Assembly (NCBI GenBank): GCA_002491115.1
Contig: DKVI01000008.1
Span: forward strand, 32,258-96,257
DNA from: Lachnospiraceae bacterium UBA7182
Lineage (GTDB): Bacteria; Bacillota; Clostridia; Lachnospirales; Lachnospiraceae
DNA: 64,000 nt
Reading direction: 5' to 3'
Part shown: piece by piece, positions 24,409-33,120 of the stretch
Layout: every line of letters begins with the position of its first letter
Numbering within the stretch: position 1 is the first letter of the stretch
The notes under the pieces: model-generated
Database searches by the model: none
Seen by the model: only the letters and a program-made list of their open reading frames with translations
Told to the model about the DNA's origin: nothing
Position numbers and translations under genes: made by a program

Positions 24409-24566
24409 AGTTGTAATCTCCTTTCATTTCCCTGTTGCTTTTTATGTTGTTTTATGGCTTTATTATAGTCGGCAGAGGCCTTTTACGCTATGTATTTCTT
24501 GCCCTGTATCAGGGATTTCCAAGCCGTTTTACCGTTTCTTTTGGAAGTATTATGAAATTCTTGCTT

Positions 24567-25487
24567 TTATTTTCCCAGTAATTCTCTCTCAATCCGTTCT
24601 CTTGCTTCCGGAGCCTGCCGGTTCATCTTCTCAGGAAATCCAAAGTAGCTTACACAGGCGATATTATCGCCGCCGGCCTTGGGAGCGTCCGGCTTTAACT
24701 GTTTATTGGCAAAATCCATCTCCCGAAGGGTCTCAAAGATCCCGTCGAAATCCACGTCGCCCTCTCCCATGGCCAGGTGCTGATGAATCGTCACATCCGC
24801 GCGGCCGCGGCTGTTCAGACAGGGGGGATTGGCGATATAGCGGCAGTCAAGCGTCTGGTTAAAGGTATCGGCGAACAGCACATGGGTCAGTTCATCGCCT
24901 GCATATTTTAACATGGAACGCACGTTGCCTTTCCCCTGGTCATAAAAGAAACCGTGGGCGGCGGAATATACATAACCCAGATAGGGGGAGCGGAAAGATT
25001 TTACCATGTCGCAGGTCTCATTATTCAGTTCGCAGAAATCATAAGGATGAGACTGAATCTCCACGCGGATCTTTTCTTTTTCGATGATCGGGAGCAGTTC
25101 TTCCATGGACTTAAACCACATGCCGTTGCAGATCTCCTGCTGGTTGGGATCGCCGGAAAACTCCGTGTTAATGACCTGTACGCCCATATCGGCCGCGATC
25201 CGGATCATCCGTTTCCAGTTGGCAACCGCAAATTGCCTCTGTTCTTCCGTAGGACCTGACCAGCGGTACACCACAATAAAAGACGAGATTTCCACGCCGG
25301 TCTCTTTTAGTGCCTGCCTGTATTCCTGTTCGCACTCTTTGGAAAAGAGCGGGTGTTTGTAAAATGGATTAATCCTGGGATGGGGGGACTGTTCTATGTA
25401 TTTATACCCCCAGTCCGCCACCTGATGAACCATACGGTTAATATCCATCTGTTTTGCAAGCACATCCACGTCAAATGCTATTTTCAT
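24567..25487 (-). CDS. iolH: IolH-like sugar phosphate isomerase/epimerase family protein
   Basis: A 306-aa TIM-barrel protein beginning MKIAFDVDVLAKQMDIN. IolH-like blocks are GYKYIEQSPHPRINPFYKHP, INTEFSGDPNQ, RVEIQSHPYDFCELN, YSAAHGFF, LTHVLFADTFNQ and HQHLAMGEGDVDFDGIF. They retain the His/Asp/Glu metal residues of the AP-endonuclease-2 fold. The exact reaction of IolH is not settled. It stands apart from the main inositol operon but carries the same LacI-type operator upstream, so it should belong to the same regulon. Confidence 0.82.
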   Translation of the reverse strand: MKIAFDVDVLAKQMDINRMVHQVADWGYKYIEQSPHPRINPFYKHPLFSKECEQEYRQALKETGVEISSFIVVYRWSGPTEEQRQFAVANWKRMIRIAADMGVQVINTEFSGDPNQQEICNGMWFKSMEELLPIIEKEKIRVEIQSHPYDFCELNNETCDMVKSFRSPYLGYVYSAAHGFFYDQGKGNVRSMLKYAGDELTHVLFADTFNQTLDCRYIANPPCLNSRGRADVTIHQHLAMGEGDVDFDGIFETLREMDFANKQLKPDAPKAGGDNIACVSYFGFPEKMNRQAPEARERIERELLGK

Positions 25488-25513
25488 ATTGTCTGTCTCC
25501 TTTATACATTATT

Positions 25514-25533
25514 TTGCGTTCACGAGCACGCAT
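25514..25533 (-). promoter_or_regulatory. LacI-type operator upstream of the IolH-like gene
   Basis: TTGCGTTCACGAGCACGCAT differs from the inositol operon operator only in the distal arm. On the minus strand it supplies a -35-like ATGCGT with TAATGT 16 bp further on. It lies 27 bp before the start codon. Confidence 0.75.
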
Positions 25534-25635
25534 TTGATCTAACTATATCGTTTTCGGATTTTGTTGTCTATTGACATTATTGATAAAAATTTAATGGGAA
25601 TTTTGTGGATATTCGCCAATGGAGATCGTATCCGC

Positions 25636-27321
25636 CTACATTCCGATCAGCACAGTTTTTCCTTCAAAAGCAAATCCATAGGCCCGGATCTTATCAGACA
25701 GAATCCCTTTTGCTTCCAGCGACGCTTTATAATTCTTTTCCCTGATCTGGTCCAATGCGTTTTGTACCGTCTCTTCCAGACTCTTTTCCCGTCTGGAGTT
25801 TTTTACTTTAAACTCCAGAATATAAGCGTTATCAGACCTGTTCAGCGGTTCCAACATCACATCATACCGCCCGAATCCGCTTTCTCTGTTGGAAAGAACG
25901 GTATATCGATCCGCCAGGTCTACCATCAGCCCCAGGACAAAGCCGTGGTAAAAGCGTTCCGGCTCCGCGTCCGAAGGCTGCCTGCCTGTGTCGAAGCTGC
26001 TGAAACTTTGCAGCGCCACCCTGTTCATATATTCATTCATGGCGTCCAGATCGCCCTGTTCCATGGCTTTGATAAAAGCATTGTACGCGGGCGTCCTTTC
26101 TGAAAACCAGCCCTCTATCATCTGTTCAAACATTAAAAATACTTCTTTATTCGTCAGTTTCAGATCATATTCGTATTGCCCGCGTTCATTCTGGACCACA
26201 CGCTCTGCTTTCAGATAACCGCCTGCCAGAAACAGGCTCCAAATCGCGCTTTCAGAATGATTCAACTGACTGAATACGATCTGTTCGTCAATCTTTGTAT
26301 GCAGTATTTTGCCTTTCAGCAAATCTTCCATGGCAAGTTTTACCTCACAGCTTCCCTCACGGATCAATTTTCCTGCCAGACTGTTGCTGCTTGTATTTGC
26401 CCAGTACGGGGCAAATTTCTTCTTATCCAGATAATTTAAAATAGACCATGGATTATAAATTGCCATCTGTCTTCCGAAAGTAAAGCCGTCATACCAGTCT
26501 TTTACTGCGTCTTTCTGGTCTGACAATCCGTATTCTTCCAACGCTGACCAGACTTCCTCCTGCGTAAAGCCAAAAGAAGTTTCATACTTTTCGGATGTCG
26601 TAGTGACAATTTCCAGATTATTTAAGTCAGAAAATATAGACTCCCTGCTGACCCGGGTAATCCCGGTCATGACTGCACGTTCCAGGTAAGGATTGGTCTT
26701 AAAAGTAGAGTTAAATAAACCTCTGATAAATTCTGTCAGTTCCTCCCAGTATCCATGCACATACGCTTCCTGCATGGGCGTATCATATTCGTCCAGCAAC
26801 AGAATCACTTTTTTCCCATAATAACCGGTCAGATACTTTGACAGTTCCTTAAGAGAACCGGTTGCGATATAATTCTCCATTTCTGCGGATATTTTATGAT
26901 ACAATTCTTTTTCGTCTTCATTCATATGTCCGCTGTCCGTCAGGAAATCATATTGATTATACAGATTTTTAATCGCATGGCAAATCTTTTTCCGCGCTTC
27001 TGCAAAAGAACTTTCTTTTACATCCGCGAAGCTTAAAGCAATCACAGGAAAAGTTCCCTGGAGCTTTTGGTATTTTTCTTCTTTCCAGATGGCAAACTTC
27101 CCGAACAGTTTTTCTCCCTTACCTGCATATTTCACGGAAAAAAACTGTTCCAGCATACTCATATTCAGTGTTTTTCCAAAACGGCGGGGGCGGGCAATCA
27201 ATGTGACCATATCTTTATTTTCCCACCACTCTTTTATAAATGCCGTCTTATCAATATAGAACACATCCTTTGTAATCAACTGTTCAAAATCCTGGTATCC
27301 AATTCCCACTGTCCTTGCCAT
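25636..27321 (-). CDS. AAA-ATPase-like protein with C-terminal PD-(D/E)XK nuclease domain
   Basis: A 561-aa protein of the widespread AAA-ATPase_like/PDDEXK_9 family. The N-terminal signature is GIGYQDFEQLITKDVFYIDKT. A P-loop-like ARPRRFGKTLNMSM lies near residue 45, and Walker B is KVILLLDEYDTPM. The C-terminal domain has DVMLEPLNRSDNAYILEFKVK, giving the D and E-x-K residues of the nuclease fold. The ATG at 27321 is 7 nt after AGGAGG. Such genes are multicopy in gut Clostridia and Bacteroidetes; their role is unknown. A decayed copy of its 3' end lies at 11567-11637. Confidence 0.8.
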   Translation of the reverse strand: MARTVGIGYQDFEQLITKDVFYIDKTAFIKEWWENKDMVTLIARPRRFGKTLNMSMLEQFFSVKYAGKGEKLFGKFAIWKEEKYQKLQGTFPVIALSFADVKESSFAEARKKICHAIKNLYNQYDFLTDSGHMNEDEKELYHKISAEMENYIATGSLKELSKYLTGYYGKKVILLLDEYDTPMQEAYVHGYWEELTEFIRGLFNSTFKTNPYLERAVMTGITRVSRESIFSDLNNLEIVTTTSEKYETSFGFTQEEVWSALEEYGLSDQKDAVKDWYDGFTFGRQMAIYNPWSILNYLDKKKFAPYWANTSSNSLAGKLIREGSCEVKLAMEDLLKGKILHTKIDEQIVFSQLNHSESAIWSLFLAGGYLKAERVVQNERGQYEYDLKLTNKEVFLMFEQMIEGWFSERTPAYNAFIKAMEQGDLDAMNEYMNRVALQSFSSFDTGRQPSDAEPERFYHGFVLGLMVDLADRYTVLSNRESGFGRYDVMLEPLNRSDNAYILEFKVKNSRREKSLEETVQNALDQIREKNYKASLEAKGILSDKIRAYGFAFEGKTVLIGM

Positions 27322-27420
27322 ATTCACGCCTCCTAACATACATGCGGATCTGTGTATCCATTATAATATGCTTCCCTGCTTTATTCAATCCTTCAGCTCC
27401 CGCGAAAATACGCATTTTCG

Positions 27421-27449
27421 GTGACAGCGCATATCATCCATGTTATAAT
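27421..27449 (+). promoter_or_regulatory. Promoter of aroD
   Basis: GTGACA (27421-27426), 17-bp spacer, TATAAT (27444-27449). The start codon lies 40 bp downstream. Confidence 0.7.
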
Positions 27450-27489
27450 AATTATCATAAACGATCAGATTTTTGGAGGTGTTGTATCT

Positions 27490-28251
27490 ATGCGCCCTGT
27501 TATTGTAAGAAATACAGTTATTGGAGAAGGACGCCCGAAAATATGCGCGCCCATCGTCGGACATACCATTGAAGAAATCAAAAGAGAAGCAGAGGCATTT
27601 GTGTCTGTTCCTGTGGATGTGGCGGAATGGCGGGCAGATTATTTTGAAAATGTGTTTGAAACGGACCGCCTGTTAGAAGCCGCAAAGAGATTACGGGAAA
27701 CACTGGGCGATCTGCCGCTTCTTTTTACCTTCCGTACTTCCAATGAAGGCGGAGAAAAAGAGATTGATGAAGATGCGTATAAGGCTCTGCTTCATACAAT
27801 AGCAGCGAGCGGTTATGCAGATCTTGTGGATGTGGAGATCTTTATGGGGGAAGAACTGTCCCGGCAGATCATTGAAGATACACATAAATATGGTGTCAAA
27901 GTCGTAGGTTCAAACCACGATTTTCACAAAACGCCGCCCGAAGAAGAGATCATCCGGCGACTGGATGTGATGCAGCGGCTGAAGGCTGATATCCTTAAAA
28001 TCGCCCTGATGCCCCGGACCCGGCGCGACGTCCTGACGCTGCTTTCAGCTACGCTAAAAATGCAGGAACAGCACACCGACCGGCCTCTTGTCACCATGTC
28101 CATGGGAGGGATCGGTGTGATCAGCCGCCTGGCCGGGGAGAGCTTTGGCTCCGCGCTGACCTTCGGCGCAGTATCCAAAGCTTCCGCTCCCGGACAGATC
28201 GGTGTGCAGGAACTGGCGTGCGTGCTGGATATCATACACAACAGTTTATAA
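27490..28251 (+). CDS. aroD: 3-dehydroquinate dehydratase, type I
   Basis: A 253-aa enzyme of the shikimate pathway that dehydrates 3-dehydroquinate through a Schiff base. The lysine in LKIALMP is residue 170 and the catalytic His in GSNHDFH is residue 143. Both numbers coincide with the enterobacterial type I enzyme. The ATG at 27490 follows GGAGG by 10 nt; the longer frame from 27421 would include the promoter. It converges on, and overlaps by 6 bp, the aminotransferase gene. The link to the inositol locus is only positional. Confidence 0.93.
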   Translation: MRPVIVRNTVIGEGRPKICAPIVGHTIEEIKREAEAFVSVPVDVAEWRADYFENVFETDRLLEAAKRLRETLGDLPLLFTFRTSNEGGEKEIDEDAYKALLHTIAASGYADLVDVEIFMGEELSRQIIEDTHKYGVKVVGSNHDFHKTPPEEEIIRRLDVMQRLKADILKIALMPRTRRDVLTLLSATLKMQEQHTDRPLVTMSMGGIGVISRLAGESFGSALTFGAVSKASAPGQIGVQELACVLDIIHNSL

Positions 28252-29433
28252 TGCTTTATATTCCTCCATGATCTTTGCAAACGCCGGCATAGCGTTCAGG
28301 ATCGTCCTCTCGGACACACAGTAGGAAATACGCACATAACCGGTACAGCCGAACGTATCGCTGGGCACAACCAATACATCGTGTCTCTTCGCATGTTCGG
28401 AAAATGCATTGGCGTCAGGTTCCAAAGACTTGACGAACAGATAAAAAGCTCCCTGCGGATAGACACATTCATAGCCTAATTTTGTCAGTCCGTTGTATAA
28501 TAAATCCCTGTTTTTTGCATAGGCCTGAATATCGCCGGTAATATCCGCGCATTTGGCTACAGTCTTCTGAAACAGCACCGGAGCGCAGACATAACCCAAA
28601 GCCCGTCCGGCGCCGTTTACAGCCGCCATCAGACGTTTTGACTCCGCCGCTTCATTCGGCACAATGATATAGCCGATCCGCTCTCCCGGCAGGGATAAAG
28701 ATTTGCTGTAAGAATAACATACAATCGTATTTTCATAATAAGACGGCGCATAAGGAACAACCGTTCCGTCATACACGATCTCCCTGTAAGGCTCATCCGA
28801 GATCAGATAGATGGATGTACCGTATTCTTTCTGCTTACGCCGAAGCACTTCCGCCAGGCGGCGGATCGTTTCTTCCGAATAGACGACGCCGCTGGGATTG
28901 TTGGGTGAATTGATGATCACACCTTTGGTTTTCCTGCTGATCAGCTTTTCAAAAGCCTCAAAGTCAATCTGAAAATCCCTGGTATCCGCCGGCGTCACCA
29001 GAAGTTTCGCTTTCGCGTTCTCCACCCATACGGTATACTCGGGGAAAAACGGAGCAAATGTGATAAACTCGTCTCCCGGATCAGTCAGCGCGTGAATGCT
29101 GATATTCAGAGAGGCCGCCGCGCCGACAGTCATATAAAAATTATCTGCCGTATAGTGCGTACCGAATCGGCGGTTCACGGACTCTGCTAACTGCTTCTTT
29201 ACTTCCGGATCTCCTGATGCCGGAGAATATCCATGTAAAATCTCTGCCGGTTCCTCCAAAAGCTCCAAAAGCGCCTCCTTTACCTGCGGCGGAGCGGGGA
29301 TACTTGGATTCCCGATACTAAAATCATAGACCTTATCCTCCCCAACCACTTTTTTTCTCTCCAGTCCATACGCAAACAGCTCCCGGATCACGGAACTTTT
29401 GCTTCCGTATTCATACATTGCTTCGTTGATCAT
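28246..29433 (-). CDS. Pyridoxal-phosphate-dependent aminotransferase (class I/II)
   Basis: A 395-aa fold-type I aminotransferase. It shows FSIGNPSIPAPPQVK, TVGAAASLNISIHAL, NSPNNPSGVVYS, LISDEPYREIVYD, and the PLP-lysine motif CYSYSKSLSLPGERIGY. The arginine for the substrate carboxylate is in GYVRISYC near the C-terminus. The ATG at 29433 follows GAGGAGG. It resembles aspartate/aromatic aminotransferases of Clostridia; the exact substrate is not determined. Its 3' end overlaps the converging aroD. Confidence 0.88.
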   Translation of the reverse strand: MINEAMYEYGSKSSVIRELFAYGLERKKVVGEDKVYDFSIGNPSIPAPPQVKEALLELLEEPAEILHGYSPASGDPEVKKQLAESVNRRFGTHYTADNFYMTVGAAASLNISIHALTDPGDEFITFAPFFPEYTVWVENAKAKLLVTPADTRDFQIDFEAFEKLISRKTKGVIINSPNNPSGVVYSEETIRRLAEVLRRKQKEYGTSIYLISDEPYREIVYDGTVVPYAPSYYENTIVCYSYSKSLSLPGERIGYIIVPNEAAESKRLMAAVNGAGRALGYVCAPVLFQKTVAKCADITGDIQAYAKNRDLLYNGLTKLGYECVYPQGAFYLFVKSLEPDANAFSEHAKRHDVLVVPSDTFGCTGYVRISYCVSERTILNAMPAFAKIMEEYKAL

Positions 29434-29496
29434 GCGACTTCGCCTCCTCTTCGTGTTATGATCTTTCATCATTCTTCCCTGGTATCAGAATATAAA

Positions 29497-29533
29497 AAGA
29501 CACCCCGCAGACAGCCTTTTCCTGTCTGCGGGG
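29497..29533 (-). terminator. Terminator of the ribosomal superoperon
   Basis: CCCCGCAGACAG and CTGTCTGCGGGG (12 bp, perfect) with a 7-nt loop. On the minus strand the stem is followed by TGTCTTTTT. It lies 17 bp past the rplQ stop. Confidence 0.9.
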
Positions 29534-29549
29534 ATCGTTTTTTACAATA

Positions 29550-30077
29550 TTATACAAGCTCTAATACGACTTCCATCGCAGCATCGCCTTTTCTCTGGCC
29601 GATCTTAACGATCCTGGTATAGCCGCCGTTCCTGCCTGCGTATTTTGGTGCGATCTCGTCAAAGATCTTTGCAACCATATCTACTTCCTTTGTTTTCTTC
29701 TTCTTGCCTTCTACCGGAACTTTTACCGGATAGAGGACTTTCAGCATCTGTCTTCTGGCATGCAGTCTGGAGGGAAGATCCTTTTTGATCTCTTTCTCCA
29801 CTTCGTCATACATGGTCACCTTCTTGCCGTCAACCACTTCTTTGACTCTCTTGCCGTCTTTATCTTTGCGGGCAACTTTTGCCGTAACTTTTACAGTCTC
29901 GAAGTTGTCCTTTTCTTTTACGCCCAAAGCAATCAGTCCTTCTGCAATCTTACGGACCTCCTTTGCCTTTGACTCTGTCGTAACAATCTTACCATGTAAT
30001 AACAGGGCAGTTACCTGGCTTCTTAATAAAGCTTTACGCTGAGAAGCGGTTCTGCTCAGTTTTCTATAACCAGCCAT
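29550..30077 (-). CDS. rplQ: 50S ribosomal protein L17
   Basis: 175 aa, starting MAGYRKLSRTASQRKALLR; the ATG at 30077 follows GGAGG. The core LHARRQ and GGYTRIVKIGQRKGDAAMEVVLELV is standard L17. An insertion of about 45 charged residues (about 55-103, rich in Lys, Val and Asp) makes it longer than the 115-130 aa of most bacteria. Last gene of the alpha operon. Confidence 0.95.
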   Translation of the reverse strand: MAGYRKLSRTASQRKALLRSQVTALLLHGKIVTTESKAKEVRKIAEGLIALGVKEKDNFETVKVTAKVARKDKDGKRVKEVVDGKKVTMYDEVEKEIKKDLPSRLHARRQMLKVLYPVKVPVEGKKKKTKEVDMVAKIFDEIAPKYAGRNGGYTRIVKIGQRKGDAAMEVVLELV

Positions 30078-30177
30078 TTTTATCTCCTCCATTCGTTGCG
30101 CCCCGGGCCATGCTTCTTCGGTCTTACTGACAGGGGGTCTGGCTTCCAACTTCTATCGGTCGGCCTTCGGCCTCCCT

Positions 30178-31137
30178 TTACTCTTCGCTCTGGTTTAATT
30201 CCAGGCCAAGCTCTTTTAACTTCGCAAGGACTTCCTCCAGTGACTTACGTCCCAGATTACGGACTTTCATCATGTCTTCGGATGTCCGGTTGCACAGCTC
30301 TTCTACGGTATTGATGCCGGCTCTCTTCAGACAGTTAAAGGAACGCACGGACAGCTCCAGCTCGTCGATATTCATCTCAAGCACTTTTTCTTTTTCGTCG
30401 CTCTCCGTCTCCACCATGATCTCCGCAGACTTGGCATTCTCGGACAGGTCAATGAAAAGACTCAGATGCTCGCTTAATACTTTAGCTGCCAGGCTGACAG
30501 CTTCATCCGGTCCCAAAGTTCCGTTCGTGAACACATCCAGCGTCAGTTTGTCATAGTCGGTGATCTGACCCACACGGGTATTCTCCACTGTCAGATTCAC
30601 ACGTTCCACAGGAGTATAGATAGAATCCACCGCGATCACGCCGATGGGCAGTTCTTCATTTTTATTCCTGTCTGCGCTTACATAGCCTCTGCCCCGGGTA
30701 ATGGTCAGCTCCATATACAATTTGCTGTCCGCACCGCCGTTCAGATGCGCGATCACCACATCCGGATTCAGGATCTCAATATCCGAATTACACTGGATAT
30801 CCGCTGCTGTGACGACACCTTCACCTTCGAAATCAATATAAGCAATCTTTGCTTCTTCTGAATCACTGATGTTCTTGATCGCCAGGCTTTTGATATTCAT
30901 GATGATCTCTGTTACATCTTCTTTTACACCTGGGATGGAGCTGAATTCGTGAAGTACACCGTCAATCTTCACCTGACTGACTGCAGCTCCCGGTAAAGAT
31001 GAAAGCATGATTCTTCTCAGGGAATTACCAAGGGTCGTACCATAGCCTCTTTCTAATGGTTCCACTACGAATCTACCATATTTTTTATCTTCTGAAATAT
31101 CTGCGATCTCAATCTTAGGTTTGTTAAATACTACCAC
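30178..31137 (-). CDS. rpoA: DNA-directed RNA polymerase alpha subunit
   Basis: 319 aa. The N-terminal dimerisation domain has ERGYGTTLGNSLRRIMLSS. After a linker near residue 235, the C-terminal domain has ELELSVRSFNCLKRAGINT, which contacts UP elements and activators. The start is GTG at 31137, 9 nt after AGGAGG. It lies between rpsD and rplQ as in most Firmicutes. Confidence 0.97.
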   Translation of the reverse strand: MVVFNKPKIEIADISEDKKYGRFVVEPLERGYGTTLGNSLRRIMLSSLPGAAVSQVKIDGVLHEFSSIPGVKEDVTEIIMNIKSLAIKNISDSEEAKIAYIDFEGEGVVTAADIQCNSDIEILNPDVVIAHLNGGADSKLYMELTITRGRGYVSADRNKNEELPIGVIAVDSIYTPVERVNLTVENTRVGQITDYDKLTLDVFTNGTLGPDEAVSLAAKVLSEHLSLFIDLSENAKSAEIMVETESDEKEKVLEMNIDELELSVRSFNCLKRAGINTVEELCNRTSEDMMKVRNLGRKSLEEVLAKLKELGLELNQSEE

Positions 31138-31219
31138 TAAAAAGCCCCTCCTGTTCTGTGCCGGGTGACGAAATCCTGCTTACGAAACACAAAAGTGTCC
31201 CGTAAGCGGTTGGTTTTAA

Positions 31220-31813
31220 TTATTTGGAGTACAACTCGACGATGAGCATCTCGTTTACCGGAACATCGATCATATCCCTGGTCGGAAGTTCCTTCACAAG
31301 GCCTTTTAAGTTCTCCAGGTCTGCATCCAGCCATTCCGGAACCAGTCTGCCTGCGGTTGCCTCTGCAATCGCTTTATAGCGGTCAGAACTCTTGCATTTC
31401 TCTTTGATCTCTATGCTGTCTCCGGCTTTTACCAGATAAGACGGAATATTTACCTGTTTGCCGTTTACCAGTACATGTTTGTGATCAACGATCTGTCTTG
31501 CCTCCTGGCGTGTTCTTGCAAAGCCAAGGCGGAAGATTACGTTATCCAGCCTGGACTCCAGCATGGTCATGAGATTCTCACCGGTCATGCCCTTCATGCG
31601 GTCTGCCTTCTCATAATAATTACGGAACGGCTTCTCCAGCACGCCGTAGATGAATTTTGCTTTCTGCTTCTCTCTTAACTGAAGGCCGTACTCGGAGATT
31701 TTCTTATTGCCTCTCTGGGTGTTCCTTCTGGATTTTTTATCAATTCCCAAATAAATCGGATCCAGGCCCAAAGACCTGCATCTTTTAAGGACTGGTGTTC
31801 TGTTAATTGCCAT
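31220..31813 (-). CDS. rpsD: 30S ribosomal protein S4
   Basis: 197 aa, beginning MAINRTPVLKRCRSLGLDP. Only one cysteine remains at the N-terminus, so this is the zinc-free (C-minus) form. The S4 RNA-binding domain is SRLDNVIFRLGFARTRQEAR. It binds 16S rRNA early in small-subunit assembly and may autoregulate the alpha operon, as in other bacteria. Confidence 0.97.
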   Translation of the reverse strand: MAINRTPVLKRCRSLGLDPIYLGIDKKSRRNTQRGNKKISEYGLQLREKQKAKFIYGVLEKPFRNYYEKADRMKGMTGENLMTMLESRLDNVIFRLGFARTRQEARQIVDHKHVLVNGKQVNIPSYLVKAGDSIEIKEKCKSSDRYKAIAEATAGRLVPEWLDADLENLKGLVKELPTRDMIDVPVNEMLIVELYSK

Positions 31814-31830
31814 CTTTCATACCCTCCTGA

Positions 31831-32223
31831 TCAGACTCTTCTACGTTTTGGCGGACGACAGCCATTGTGCGGTACCGGGGTTACATCTGTAATACTGATC
31901 ACCTCAAGCCCGCATGCCTGCAGTGCGCGGATTGCAGCTTCTCTTCCTGAACCGGGTCCTTTTACAAATACATCTACTGTCTTTAAACCGTGAATCAATG
32001 CCGCCTTTGTGGCAGTCTCAGCAGCCATCTGGGCTGCATACGGAGTAGATTTCCTTGAACCTCTAAAACCAAGACCACCGGCACTTGCCCAGCTTAACGC
32101 GTTGCCCTCTGCATCTGTCAGGGTAACGATCGTGTTATTAAAAGATGACTGGATATGTGCCTGTCCGCGTTCAACGTTTTTCTTAATACGCTTCTTTGTC
32201 ACTTTCTTCGTAACTTTAGCCAT
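31831..32223 (-). CDS. rpsK: 30S ribosomal protein S11
   Basis: 130 aa with the S11 core (HIQSSFNNTIVTLTDAEGN, SAGGLGFRGSRKSTPYAAQ) and the C-terminal PVPHNGCRPPKRRRV. It forms part of the platform near the mRNA exit. It lies 17 bp upstream of rpsD. Confidence 0.97.
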   Translation of the reverse strand: MAKVTKKVTKKRIKKNVERGQAHIQSSFNNTIVTLTDAEGNALSWASAGGLGFRGSRKSTPYAAQMAAETATKAALIHGLKTVDVFVKGPGSGREAAIRALQACGLEVISITDVTPVPHNGCRPPKRRRV

Positions 32224-32260
32224 TTTTAAACTAACCTACTTTCTTCCTATTCTTCCTGTC

Positions 32261-32629
32261 TTATTTCTTCTTATTTGCAACGGTTTTCCTTGGACCCTTT
32301 CTGGTTCTTGCGTTGGTCTTTGTCTTCTGACCGCGAACCGGAAGGCTCTTACGATGACGGACGCCTCTGTAGCACCCGATCTCCTGAAGTCTCTTGATAT
32401 CCATGGCGATCTGTCTTCTGAGATCACCTTCTACAGTCTGTGTCTGGTCGATCACCGCGCTGATCCTCCTGACTTCGTCATCCGTCAGATCCCTGACACG
32501 GGTATCCGGGCTGACATCTGCCTCTTTCAGAATACGGTTGGAACTTGACCTTCCGATTCCGTAGATGTAGGTAAGTCCGATCTCTACGCGTTTTTCTCTT
32601 GGTAAATCTACACCAGCAATACGAGCCAT
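32261..32629 (-). CDS. rpsM: 30S ribosomal protein S13
   Basis: 122 aa, starting MARIAGVDLPREKRVEIGLTY. It contains GIGRSSSNRILKEA and the C-terminal GQKTKTNARTRKGPRK. The ATG at 32629 follows GGAGG. The 260-bp gap before it, unusual in this tightly packed block, holds the rpmJ terminator-like hairpin and probably a leader. Confidence 0.97.
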   Translation of the reverse strand: MARIAGVDLPREKRVEIGLTYIYGIGRSSSNRILKEADVSPDTRVRDLTDDEVRRISAVIDQTQTVEGDLRRQIAMDIKRLQEIGCYRGVRHRKSLPVRGQKTKTNARTRKGPRKTVANKKK

Positions 32630-32859
32630 TGTGATTATTCCTCCATCTCTTCTACTACAATATTTTCCTAAATGAGGCCCCGGACAGCGGATCCCATCCG
32701 TACGCCCAAATGGGTAAAGACCCATTCTTTCCGGTACTTTTTATAAATTCCCGGTTTTAAGCAATATCATCTCTTATGAATAATCTCCACTTATAACAGT
32801 CTTTTATTATAATCAGCCGTTCCACATATCCGTGTGTATCGACTGCAGCCGCACATATT

Positions 32860-32900
32860 AAAAAACCGACAAGCGCTAATATTCACAAATCAGCCTTGTC
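32860..32900 (-). terminator. Terminator-like hairpin overlapping the end of rpmJ
   Basis: Minus-strand GACAAGGCT and AGC-G-CTTGTC form a 9-bp stem with one bulge. GGTTTTTTAA follows. The 5' arm contains the last codons and the stop of rpmJ. It would split the superoperon between rpmJ and rpsM unless read through. Confidence 0.6.
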
Positions 32901-33003
32901 TCTGTTTGTGTTTTGGATTTTCACAGATTACTCTGATACTACCTTTTCTTTTGATGATTTTGCACTTTTCGCAAATAGGTTTCACCGATGATCTAACTTT
33001 CAC
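32890..33003 (-). CDS. rpmJ: 50S ribosomal protein L36
   Basis: 37 aa: MKVRSSVKPICEKCKII, then KRKGSIRVICENPKHKQRQG. Zinc-ribbon ligands C11, C14, C27 and H32 are all present. The start is GTG at 33003, 8 nt after AAAGGAGG. It lies between infA and rpsM as expected. Confidence 0.95.
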   Translation of the reverse strand: MKVRSSVKPICEKCKIIKRKGSIRVICENPKHKQRQG

Positions 33004-33120
33004 AGTAAAGTCCTCCTTTCATCTTTTCCTTTCCGCAGACATACAAAGTCCGCAAAATCATGCTTGTATATTATACCAGAAGCCTGTTGGCAATGCAAGC
33101 GTTTTTTTATTTATTTCTCT

